Source: Hondaea fermentalgiana (lineage: Eukaryota > Sar > Bigyra > Thraustochytrida > Thraustochytriidae). From it: DNA of 54,085 bases. This document shows, piece after piece, positions 42,733 through 49,235 of this stretch. Where the stretch lies: contig NPFB01000045.1 of assembly GCA_014084085.1 (NCBI GenBank), positions 1 through 54,085 on the forward strand, written 5' to 3'. A program made the translations under genes and the position numbers. Position 1 is the first letter of the stretch. Each line of letters begins with the position of its first letter. Below the pieces are notes generated by a model. The model made no database searches. It worked only from the letters and a program-made list of their open reading frames with translations, and was not told the origin of the DNA.

Positions 42733-43677
42733 ATGGTTTGCTGCGGAGACAACGTGACCGTTTTCCGGCGCGGGAATTATGCCCTGGCCTTGGCGCACCT
42801 CGGAGGCACGGCCGCGGCCATCACTTGCTTGGCGATAAAGTTCCCGCCGCCGGTCTACTACTCCATCTTCGTGACGGACTCCATGGCCCTCGACGTGCGG
42901 CTGGTGTTTGGCCCTCTGCTCATGCACTTGCTTTCCCTCCTCTACCACTTGAACTTTGCCTGCCGTGCCATTAGCATCGTGGACGTTTCTCTCAGCGAGA
43001 ACAACCTGCACGCCGGTCGCTGGCTGCTCAACGCCACGTCGGACGCGGTGGGCGTCGGCACCGTGCTCCTGATCCACGGTGCGGAGTACGTGGGCCATTT
43101 GCTCGGGGCGCTGGGATTGTTCTGGTCCGTGCTGGGCTTTATGATGTTCCAAGAAGAATTTGTCAATCCCACGCACTCCTTCCGCCCAGCGAGCATCGAG
43201 CCGCACACGCTGGCCCTGCCAATCTACGCCATCTTCTTGACGTTCGTGGCGCGCAACATGATCGAGAACATGGACAACCCGCTGGGCAAGCGCGTGGCGC
43301 TTCTCTCCTTTGCCACATTGTCGCACGTGATCATTTCGCTGCTGCTGCAACGCGTGCACAGACGGTTTGCCGTTCGCGGCGCCTTCGACGACACATTGGA
43401 CCCCCTGCGCGAAACGGTCGTCGAGGATAAGAAGCCGCCCAGCTTTCGTCTCGGCGGCGGCGAAGACTCGGACGACGACGACGAGGAGGAGGAGGAGGAG
43501 GAGGCAATCGAAAGCTTTGCAATCAAGGCAGAGCGCCTCGAGCGCCGCGTTACGGAAATCGCACGCACAATCCTCTTCGAGCTGGCGCACTTCACGGTTA
43601 GCATGGCTTTTCAAACGTCAGTTACAGCGCTGGTGATTTTCATCACGCTTAACGACCGCACAATTGACACGCTGTGA
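42733..43677 (+). CDS. Heliorhodopsin-like seven-span protein without the retinal lysine
   Basis: 314 residues from the ATG at 42733. Seven hydrophobic helices: about 15-36, 54-80, 95-115, 118-141, 157-177, 187-207 and 280-306. Helices 2-4 follow the heliorhodopsin plan: a His/Leu-rich helix 2, NLHAGRW then a Ser/Val-rich helix 3, and LLGALGLFWSVLGFMMFQEE in place of the LLxIFxxxxxMxLFGxxQE stretch. The counterion Glu after RW is Leu99. In helix 7, TVSMAFQTSVTAL aligns with LSLxAKxxLAW so that Gln294 replaces the Schiff-base Lys. A 60-residue acidic loop (EDSDDDDEEEEEE) splits helices 6 and 7. It is probably a retinal-free paralogue of the protein at 28474-29502. The homology is distant and should be tested. 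Confidence 0.6.
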   Translation: MVCCGDNVTVFRRGNYALALAHLGGTAAAITCLAIKFPPPVYYSIFVTDSMALDVRLVFGPLLMHLLSLLYHLNFACRAISIVDVSLSENNLHAGRWLLNATSDAVGVGTVLLIHGAEYVGHLLGALGLFWSVLGFMMFQEEFVNPTHSFRPASIEPHTLALPIYAIFLTFVARNMIENMDNPLGKRVALLSFATLSHVIISLLLQRVHRRFAVRGAFDDTLDPLRETVVEDKKPPSFRLGGGEDSDDDDEEEEEEEAIESFAIKAERLERRVTEIARTILFELAHFTVSMAFQTSVTALVIFITLNDRTIDTL

Positions 43678-43768
43678 TGGCATGGGGGGAAAAAAAAGAG
43701 TCACTCGCCGGCAGAACGGCCCAGCAAAACCAAAACGATCGTCACAGCCCGAACGCAAATCACTCACC

Positions 43769-44185
43769 ATGGAACCCGCCTCGCCAGAGCCCCAGGACAA
43801 GACTGCCCTCCTCGATAAGCTCGCGCAAGAGATGATCGACATCAACGCCGACCAAAAGGCCTTCCGCAAGGAGCACAAGGAAATTTTCACCACCAACACG
43901 GAATTTAACCGTCGCCGCCAGTCAACGCGAACGCAAATCGCCGCACTGATGGGGGCGGCCGGCATCAACTTCTTTGAGAAGGACGGCCAGGAATTCGAGC
44001 TGCGCAACAACTTGGTGCCAAAGCACAACATGGAGGAGCTCAATGCGATTCTCAGCGAGGACTCCGAGGACAAGGACGACTTGGTGGCAAAATACATGGC
44101 CCGCGTTAGCAAGGAGAAGTGCGAAGTGCTCACTCGGCGCTCCAAACGCAAGCGCAAGGAAGACTCCGACGATGAACAAGAGTAA
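43769..44185 (+). CDS. Small basic/acidic helical protein (138 residues)
   Basis: The ATG at 43769 has an ideal Kozak context (CACCATGGAA); an in-frame ATG at 43682 would add 29 basic residues. Helices with Lys/Glu alternation (EMIDINADQKAFRKEHKEIF), a QIAALMGAAGINFFEKDGQEF segment, then a Lys/Arg stretch (RRSKRKRKE) and an acidic end. It resembles a class of short DNA-associated giant-virus proteins only in general character; no firm family. A G6A8 purine tract lies at 43684-43697. Confidence 0.68.
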   Translation: MEPASPEPQDKTALLDKLAQEMIDINADQKAFRKEHKEIFTTNTEFNRRRQSTRTQIAALMGAAGINFFEKDGQEFELRNNLVPKHNMEELNAILSEDSEDKDDLVAKYMARVSKEKCEVLTRRSKRKRKEDSDDEQE

Positions 44186-44193
44186 TATATAAG
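44186..44193 (+). promoter_or_regulatory. TATATAAG box for the 44247 gene
   Basis: TATATAAG begins one base after the preceding stop and 53 bases before the next ATG; a canonical eukaryotic TATA box form. Confidence 0.45.
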
Positions 44194-44246
44194 CTCCAGT
44201 TTGAACTCTCTCTTATTATGTAAAGACACGAAGACAGACAAGAACT

Positions 44247-44600
44247 ATGAAGCGCGCGCGCCAAGAGACGCACCTGCTCGACGGCGACGAGGATTCGTCG
44301 GGCGTCGACGAGCTCGAAGCGCCCCGAGATCTGCTCCGCCAGCACGCGCTCCGCAAGAAGCCGCGGCGAGAACGATACCCGTCCGCCTGGGCCTGCGCCA
44401 TGCAGCAAATCCCGGTGCTGTTCTTCGCACTCGACTCGCTCGGGCGCCTTCAGCAGCTGCGCCGCTTCGATGGCGGCACGCTGGAAGCGTCCCGCGCCAC
44501 AGGCTTGGCGTACTACCTGCTCCACAGCGCCGCCGCCACGGGCAGGCCCTGCGATTTTGCATTCGCCGACCGACGCGTGTGCGCAATCACCTACGGCTAA
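44247..44600 (+). CDS. Uncharacterised 117-residue protein, basic N-terminus
   Basis: ATG at 44247. A bipartite-like basic pattern (MKRARQE ... RKKPRRER) suggests nuclear entry. The C-terminal 65 residues look folded (IPVLFFALDSLGRLQQL, ATGLAYYLLHSAA). No family recognised. It overlaps the convergent zinc-ribbon gene by four bases. Confidence 0.68.
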   Translation: MKRARQETHLLDGDEDSSGVDELEAPRDLLRQHALRKKPRRERYPSAWACAMQQIPVLFFALDSLGRLQQLRRFDGGTLEASRATGLAYYLLHSAAATGRPCDFAFADRRVCAITYG

Positions 44601-44791
44601 TCGTTCGCCACCGTCACGTGCTTGCACTCAGCGCAGGTGATGAAGAGCGTAGTCGTCTCGTCGGCAGAGCGCGTCGCGTGCTCCACCACAGTAACATGCC
44701 CACCCCCGCACCGCTCGCACCGCACGGCACTGCACACGCTGTCCAGGCGCCGGAAGAGAACGCGGGCATAGCGATTGTCCCGGCCACTCAT
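44597..44791 (-). CDS. TFIIS/Rpb9-type zinc-ribbon protein (64 residues)
   Basis: ATG at 44791. Cys25-x2-Cys28 and Cys53-x2-Cys56 form a C4 ribbon, and the loop carries TRSADETTT with the acidic Asp44-Glu45 pair that TFIIS inserts into the RNA polymerase II active site to trigger transcript cleavage. Unlike cellular TFIIS or the poxvirus E4-type protein it has no N-terminal domain, so it is a stand-alone ribbon, which is also the form of the Rpb9 and Rpc11 C-terminal ribbons. It could aid late transcription of GC-rich templates by host or viral polymerase. It lies two bases downstream of another zinc-type gene. Confidence 0.88.
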   Translation of the reverse strand: MSGRDNRYARVLFRRLDSVCSAVRCERCGGGHVTVVEHATRSADETTTLFITCAECKHVTVAND

Positions 44792-44793
44792 CC

Positions 44794-45288
44794 TCAGTAC
44801 TGTCTCCTCCAGCTGCGCACAGGCAGCGGTTCCATGCGCCGCTCAGGGATGTAGAAAATAGGCTCGTGGCTGTTGAAAGACGAGCCCGGCTCCACACTTG
44901 CGCACTTCAGATGCTTCCCACACACTTTGCAAATCAACTCCCGCCTCCGTCGCTGGCCGGACATATATTCACCAGTGAGCTTGTGCTCGCACTCCCCCAT
45001 GAAGCGGCCTCTGTGCCACTCCCCCTCCGCCACGGGATTCTCCTGATCGTCGCGCAAGTAAAGAGCGCAGTCTCCATGAGGAGTCAAGACCCCGTCGATT
45101 TCCGCGAAGTCGCCGACCATGCAGCGGAGCTGCTCGGTGCCCTCTTCCTCGTTCTCCAAGCAATAGAAGGCAGAGTCGTAGGCGACGATTAGATGCCGCC
45201 GTCGCTCGCGCGGCAGCAGCAATGCCAACGGGTCATCTTTCAGCTCGACCATCTTCCACTTCTCAGCAGCACGACACGTGTTGCACAT
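44794..45288 (-). CDS. Zinc-finger-like protein upstream of the TFIIS ribbon
   Basis: 164 residues from the ATG at 45288; a GTG ten codons upstream was not used. Cys2-x2-Cys5 sits at the very start, and a Cys100-x-His102 ... Cys120-x2-Cys123 set near ELICKVCGKHLKC looks like a second metal site. The middle (about 30-95) is beta-rich. It is almost contiguous with the TFIIS-ribbon gene, so the two are probably co-transcribed and may both touch RNA polymerase. No firm family. Confidence 0.68.
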   Translation of the reverse strand: MCNTCRAAEKWKMVELKDDPLALLLPRERRRHLIVAYDSAFYCLENEEEGTEQLRCMVGDFAEIDGVLTPHGDCALYLRDDQENPVAEGEWHRGRFMGECEHKLTGEYMSGQRRRRELICKVCGKHLKCASVEPGSSFNSHEPIFYIPERRMEPLPVRSWRRQY

Positions 45289-45327
45289 ATGACGAGGAGA
45301 AGAAGGGACAAGCACCACGATGAAAAC

Positions 45328-45666
45328 ATGATCAACCTAACCGCGCTGCTCTGCTTGGTCCTCGCGGGCGCAGCTCATGCCGGGAAGGCGCTGGACGTGC
45401 CACTGAACGGCACCACCGTGACGCACCCCAAGAGCAAGGAGTGGATGGGGCCTGTAATTGCGGCAGCATGCACACTCAGCGTCGCCATGGCGCTTTTCCT
45501 GACGGCATGGCGGTGCCCCAGGCCCGTGCCGCCGAATGAGCCAGAAGATCTCGAGGTGGAGACCGACTTCGAAGATCCGGACGAGACGGTCTACGAAGAG
45601 ATCCAAGAAATGCACCAAGACGCCCCCGACTCGCCAGCGTCCGCATGCAGCCTGAAATTACAATAA
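45328..45666 (+). CDS. Short type I membrane protein with a YEEI cytoplasmic motif
   Basis: 112 residues from the ATG at 45328. Signal peptide (about 1-18, AGAAHAG), an ectodomain of only about 20 residues with one N-x-T site, a span at about 41-61, then an acidic 50-residue cytoplasmic tail containing DETVYEEIQEM (Tyr89). Tyr-Glu-Glu-Ile is the preferred phosphotyrosine ligand of Src-family SH2 domains. A three-codon upstream frame (ATGAAAACATGA from 45320) overlaps the start in another phase and may tune translation. Divergence or convergence with the capsid gene: it ends 58 bases from that gene's 3' end. Confidence 0.7.
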   Translation: MINLTALLCLVLAGAAHAGKALDVPLNGTTVTHPKSKEWMGPVIAAACTLSVAMALFLTAWRCPRPVPPNEPEDLEVETDFEDPDETVYEEIQEMHQDAPDSPASACSLKLQ

Positions 45667-45723
45667 CCGCTCGAAATGTGTTTGATTTTTTTCTTTCCCT
45701 TCTACTTAGTTATTCCCTCCCGC

Positions 45724-48315
45724 TCAGAGCAGAGTGTGGTGCGCGTAGGCAACTTGGCGCACCGGGACGTAGTTGCCAGGAGTGCGACTCAAGTGCACGC
45801 CGTCGTACACGTTCATGCCCAAGTGGCCAGTGTTCGTGCTTACGTCCTTGAAGCCCTTGCCGAATTCGTAGTGACCGCGCCAGCAAATGCTGTTGCAGTT
45901 GTATTCGCGGCCGCGGTAATCGACGAAGGGCAACGCAGGGTTCTCCAGCTGCGTGCCCTCGATGTCGAACAGGCGGCGGTAAAACGGCGCGGATCCGTAA
46001 AAGTACGCGTCGTTGTTCGAGCCGTCCACGACGTTCTGGAGATGCTCGTGGTTTCCGCGGATGTCCAGCACGGTATGGCGCGAAGGCATCTCCTCCACCG
46101 ATACGGCCAGGCAGACGATGGAGTTGCGCGAATCGCGCAAGCCGGCCCCGTCTCTCATTTCCGTGGTGTCCTCCTCGGTGATGAAGGTGGTGTCGTTGCC
46201 CTTGATGTAGCTCTGGATGAAGACGGACGGCGTCACAGCCACGTTGCGCTCGTCGCGCACAATGGACTTGCCGTAGTACACCAGCGAGCCGTAGATGGTG
46301 CGATCCATGTTGTTGCTAGTGCACTGGAAGTCGACGCCCCCGATCACGGTTTCGCCAGTCTCGGTGCCGCCCTTCACGACCACAGCGGAACTCACGTTGT
46401 AAGTCATGTACGGCCGGCACAGCATGAAATTGACAGGGACGAAGATGTCCTTGTCGTGCTGCCGAAGCATCGAGTCGCGGTTCGTGCGTGTGCACATCCA
46501 CAGAAACGTGAGAAAGCGCTCGAGCGGCTCCAGGGCCCGAATGCCCTCGGCGGCGCCGCTCGGGTGGCAGTCGACATTCGCAATGTCGGGGTCGTCCAGA
46601 TGGTCAAACACGCCGCGCGCAGTCATCTCGGCCCGCAGAACGAATTCGAAAAGTCTATCCAGATCCGAATCAGGGGTGCCCAAATCGTTGAGAACCCGGG
46701 CCCAGGCACCGTAGGGGGCATCGCCGGCGAATCCCAGCCCCAGCGCACCGTTCAGCAGGACCGTCGCGGCGCTGCTGAGCGCCGCACAGTGCTTCCGGAG
46801 CAGCCGATCCCGCGCAGCCTGGAACCCGTCCGGGTCACGAGCGTTGGAAATGAAATTGCCATGCTCGTCGTAAAACGAGTCGTTCTGGCCGATGCCCGCA
46901 CCGTGGTCGCGCACGAACGCAACCGCCGGCGCCAGCGCGGCAGCGATGCTCGGGCCGACCGCGCGGACCAAGGTGCGAGAGATGCGCTCCAGAGTGCCTT
47001 GACGCAGGTGCCTCTCGTGCATCTCGCACCAGAACTCGATGGGCACAGCGCCCTGGGGAAATTCCTGCCAGCGCACGAAGGGGTCGCCCGCAGCATCTTG
47101 CTCTGTGTTGATCCCAGAGTGCCACCTCGCGTTCAAATTCCCGTTGCCGTCCCAGCGCAGGCAGTTTCGGATCATGTCGCTGAACCGGATGGTCGCCATG
47201 ACGCCGTGCTCCTCGTTGAAGACGCGGATGTCGCGGTCCGTGCCGCTGAAGCCGTCAAAGTCGCTGAGGTTGCGGTAGATCGCCTGGACCTCCGCAGCGT
47301 AGAACTCGCCGATCTGGCGCGGGACAGTCATGATGTCGACCGCGTCGGTGGAGGCCGGCGTGTTGGTCATGCGGTACAGGTTCAGGTCAACCACCTTGAG
47401 ACCCTGCACCTGCTGCGCACGGATGGGGCCCTTGCCGCCGATGTCAGTGGCGTCCTCGCGGTTCTTGAGGGCCTGCGGGCCCGCTGAGGAATAGTGCCAG
47501 AGGTCGTCCTTGTCGCCGTAGTAGAACCCCATCATCATCGGCGGCACCAGGAAATAGTCAGGGCGCACGCCGTTGCGCCCCATGGCCGTGCGCACAGACG
47601 TGACGAGGTTCTGGAAGCCGCGGCTCGAGGGCGTCTTGTTGACGATGCCGAAGTAGGAGACATCCATGCGCAGGCGGTCCATGAAGGAAGGCGCGGTGCC
47701 GTACATGCCGTACACGTTGTACGGGCCGTTGAGCTCGTCGGCGTGAATCCGCTGGCGGTAAGGGGCCTCGAGCAGCGTGAACATGGCCTCGATCTCGTTG
47801 GTGTTCTGCACGATTGCGGCGAGGTGGGCGATCTTCTGCGCCCACTCGCGACGACCCTCGGCCGTCTGGTAGAATCCGGACTCCATCTTGATGCCAGTGG
47901 CGCGGCGCACGACGCGCGCGGAGTGCTTGGTCTTGCTGTGCGTGTAAATCGGTGCCACGCCCTCCACTTCGACCTGTGGGGCCAGGGCCGGGTCGAAGTG
48001 AATCGTGCTCCACTCGATGCGAGCAGAATCCCCCGGGCGCATCAAGCGGATGGGAAGAATCTCATTCAGAAGCACCGAGCGGTATCCGTCCACCAGGAGA
48101 CCCCTAATCTGCTCCGACACCACGCGCGGCGCGCGGGTCAAGAGCAGCTCAGTAAGGTCCGAGTAAGCACGGGACTGCTGGTACAGGTGGTCGTGTCTGA
48201 TCGCATCCGGGAGCCGGCCGAGGATCATCTCCAAGCCGGCCATGTTCTCTCCCACGCCCACCAAATTGCCGTCGGCAGGCGCCGCCGGCATCGCAGCAGC
48301 ACGCGGTGCCGCCAT
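45724..48315 (-). CDS. Major capsid protein candidate (HK97 fold, mirusvirus type)
   Basis: 863 residues from the ATG at 48315 (GACAATGGCG). The frame is open 69 codons further upstream, but that part covers the TATATGA box and the purine leader, so the ATG is the start. It is the longest leftward gene near the portal and coiled-coil genes and has very uniform codons, as for an abundant virion protein. Regions fit an HK97 shell protein: an N-terminal arm, LLNEILPIRLMRPGDSARIE then VEVEGVAPIYTHSKTKHSAR as an E-loop-like hairpin, a spine helix (EWAQKIAHLAAIVQNTNEIE), a PPMMMGFYYG strand, and a large insertion (about 430-650) that could be a tower domain. Recognition is by layout and context rather than one motif. 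Confidence 0.8.
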   Translation of the reverse strand: MAAPRAAAMPAAPADGNLVGVGENMAGLEMILGRLPDAIRHDHLYQQSRAYSDLTELLLTRAPRVVSEQIRGLLVDGYRSVLLNEILPIRLMRPGDSARIEWSTIHFDPALAPQVEVEGVAPIYTHSKTKHSARVVRRATGIKMESGFYQTAEGRREWAQKIAHLAAIVQNTNEIEAMFTLLEAPYRQRIHADELNGPYNVYGMYGTAPSFMDRLRMDVSYFGIVNKTPSSRGFQNLVTSVRTAMGRNGVRPDYFLVPPMMMGFYYGDKDDLWHYSSAGPQALKNREDATDIGGKGPIRAQQVQGLKVVDLNLYRMTNTPASTDAVDIMTVPRQIGEFYAAEVQAIYRNLSDFDGFSGTDRDIRVFNEEHGVMATIRFSDMIRNCLRWDGNGNLNARWHSGINTEQDAAGDPFVRWQEFPQGAVPIEFWCEMHERHLRQGTLERISRTLVRAVGPSIAAALAPAVAFVRDHGAGIGQNDSFYDEHGNFISNARDPDGFQAARDRLLRKHCAALSSAATVLLNGALGLGFAGDAPYGAWARVLNDLGTPDSDLDRLFEFVLRAEMTARGVFDHLDDPDIANVDCHPSGAAEGIRALEPLERFLTFLWMCTRTNRDSMLRQHDKDIFVPVNFMLCRPYMTYNVSSAVVVKGGTETGETVIGGVDFQCTSNNMDRTIYGSLVYYGKSIVRDERNVAVTPSVFIQSYIKGNDTTFITEEDTTEMRDGAGLRDSRNSIVCLAVSVEEMPSRHTVLDIRGNHEHLQNVVDGSNNDAYFYGSAPFYRRLFDIEGTQLENPALPFVDYRGREYNCNSICWRGHYEFGKGFKDVSTNTGHLGMNVYDGVHLSRTPGNYVPVRQVAYAHHTLL

Positions 48316-48335
48316 TGTCCCAAACACAAGTGCTC

Positions 48336-48363
48336 GCTCTCTCTCTCTCTTTTTTCCCCCCCC
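48336..48363 (-). promoter_or_regulatory. Purine leader (G8, A6, GA repeat) before the capsid protein gene
   Basis: Read leftward, G8 then A6 then an alternating GA repeat, ending 21 bases before the ATG at 48315. It matches the leader at 41757-41789. Confidence 0.5.
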
Positions 48364-48409
48364 GGCACGCTCCCTCCAATCACTTGCCTTTAGGCCCAAC
48401 TTGCTCTCA

Positions 48410-48416
48410 TCATATA
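48410..48416 (-). promoter_or_regulatory. TATATGA box for the capsid protein gene
   Basis: TATATGA on the minus strand, 94 bases before the capsid protein ATG and 18 bases after the stop of the upstream leftward gene. Confidence 0.5.
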
Positions 48417-48434
48417 GTTTTTTCACATATGCTA

Positions 48435-48764
48435 TCAGGGCAGAACCACCTCCCCGCACCGCCGCACGCGGATCTGCGATCGAACGAGGGTGCCCGCGGC
48501 AAAACGCTCGCACACCTCGCACCAGCCCCGCTCGCTGACGGGCGGCTCGCGCCAGAACTCCAGGTGTGGGTAATAAAGCTCCAGAAATTCAACAAAGTCG
48601 CAGCGACCGCGCGAGCAAACGGTGCGTGCTGTGTCCGCCGGCGCCGCTGCCAACGACACTAGCGGCGAGCCCCGGTCCAGCAGCCATTGCAACTTGCGCA
48701 GGAAGGCCTCGGTCATGGCCTGCTTGGTGCTGGCGCGCCCGCTCCTGCGCGGAATGAGGATCAT
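48435..48764 (-). CDS. Uncharacterised 109-residue cysteine-containing protein
   Basis: ATG at 48764, overlapping the upstream gene's stop by four bases. Basic overall, with CSRGRC and WCEVC pairs plus a final Cys that could bind metal, and a short hydrophobic FVEFLELYYPHLEFW segment. No family recognised. Lies directly upstream of the capsid gene promoter on the same strand. Confidence 0.65.
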   Translation of the reverse strand: MILIPRRSGRASTKQAMTEAFLRKLQWLLDRGSPLVSLAAAPADTARTVCSRGRCDFVEFLELYYPHLEFWREPPVSERGWCEVCERFAAGTLVRSQIRVRRCGEVVLP

Positions 48765-49165
48765 TCCAGCCGCGGCCGCGACTCGGCCCGAGCTTGGGTG
48801 CGCGCCAGCAGGTTAACCACCGCGCGACTGAGCAGCTCGAACTCCGGCTCGGCCCGCGAGCTCCGCCCGTACGCGCGGAACTTGGCGAAATAGACAACGC
48901 GGACCAGCGGAGCCAGGCCGGCGGCCACGCGCGGAGGCACGCTTTCGGGAAGCGAGCGAGCCACCGCCGCGTCGTCCACGTCCCAGTCTCGCACCGAGTA
49001 TACCCGCGGCGAGAGCTGGCCACTGTATACCTCGAACGCTGCGTGCGGGTGCGGCGCTTCGTCCACAGCAATCTGCACACTTCTCTGCAGCAACAGGGCC
49101 TGCTGCCGAGGGAATCCTGCCGCGCTGAGGTGGCTCAAAAGCGCATTCATCCCGCCCTCAACCAT
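48761..49165 (-). CDS. Uncharacterised 134-residue protein
   Basis: ATG at 49165. Mixed helix and strand, Ala- and Arg-rich, no membrane span (SAAGFPRQQALLLQRSVQIA, PRVAAGLAPLVRVVYFAKF). Its stop overlaps the next start (ATGA), so the pair is likely translated from one message. No family recognised. Confidence 0.65.
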   Translation of the reverse strand: MVEGGMNALLSHLSAAGFPRQQALLLQRSVQIAVDEAPHPHAAFEVYSGQLSPRVYSVRDWDVDDAAVARSLPESVPPRVAAGLAPLVRVVYFAKFRAYGRSSRAEPEFELLSRAVVNLLARTQARAESRPRLE

Positions 49166-49171
49166 ATATTA
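49165..49171 (+). promoter_or_regulatory. TATATTA box for the 49236 gene
   Basis: TATATTA 64 bases before the ATG at 49236; a purine leader (GGAGGAAAAAGGACAGGGGA and an A8 run) lies between. The box overlaps the start codon of the leftward gene at 49165. Confidence 0.4.
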
Positions 49172-49235
49172 CTCCTGCACAACCAAGGGAGGAAAAAGGA
49201 CAGGGGAGGGGAGATAAAAAAAATATCGCGCAAAG

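Noticed and set aside
45676..48393. Rightward open frames of 603 and 299 codons over the capsid gene
   Set aside because: Antisense shadows of the capsid protein, with Val/Arg/Ala/His-rich composition typical of reverse reading.
48316..48522. N-terminal extension of the capsid protein frame
   Set aside because: No ATG is needed there, and the stretch contains the TATATGA box and purine leader; the ATG at 48315 is well placed.
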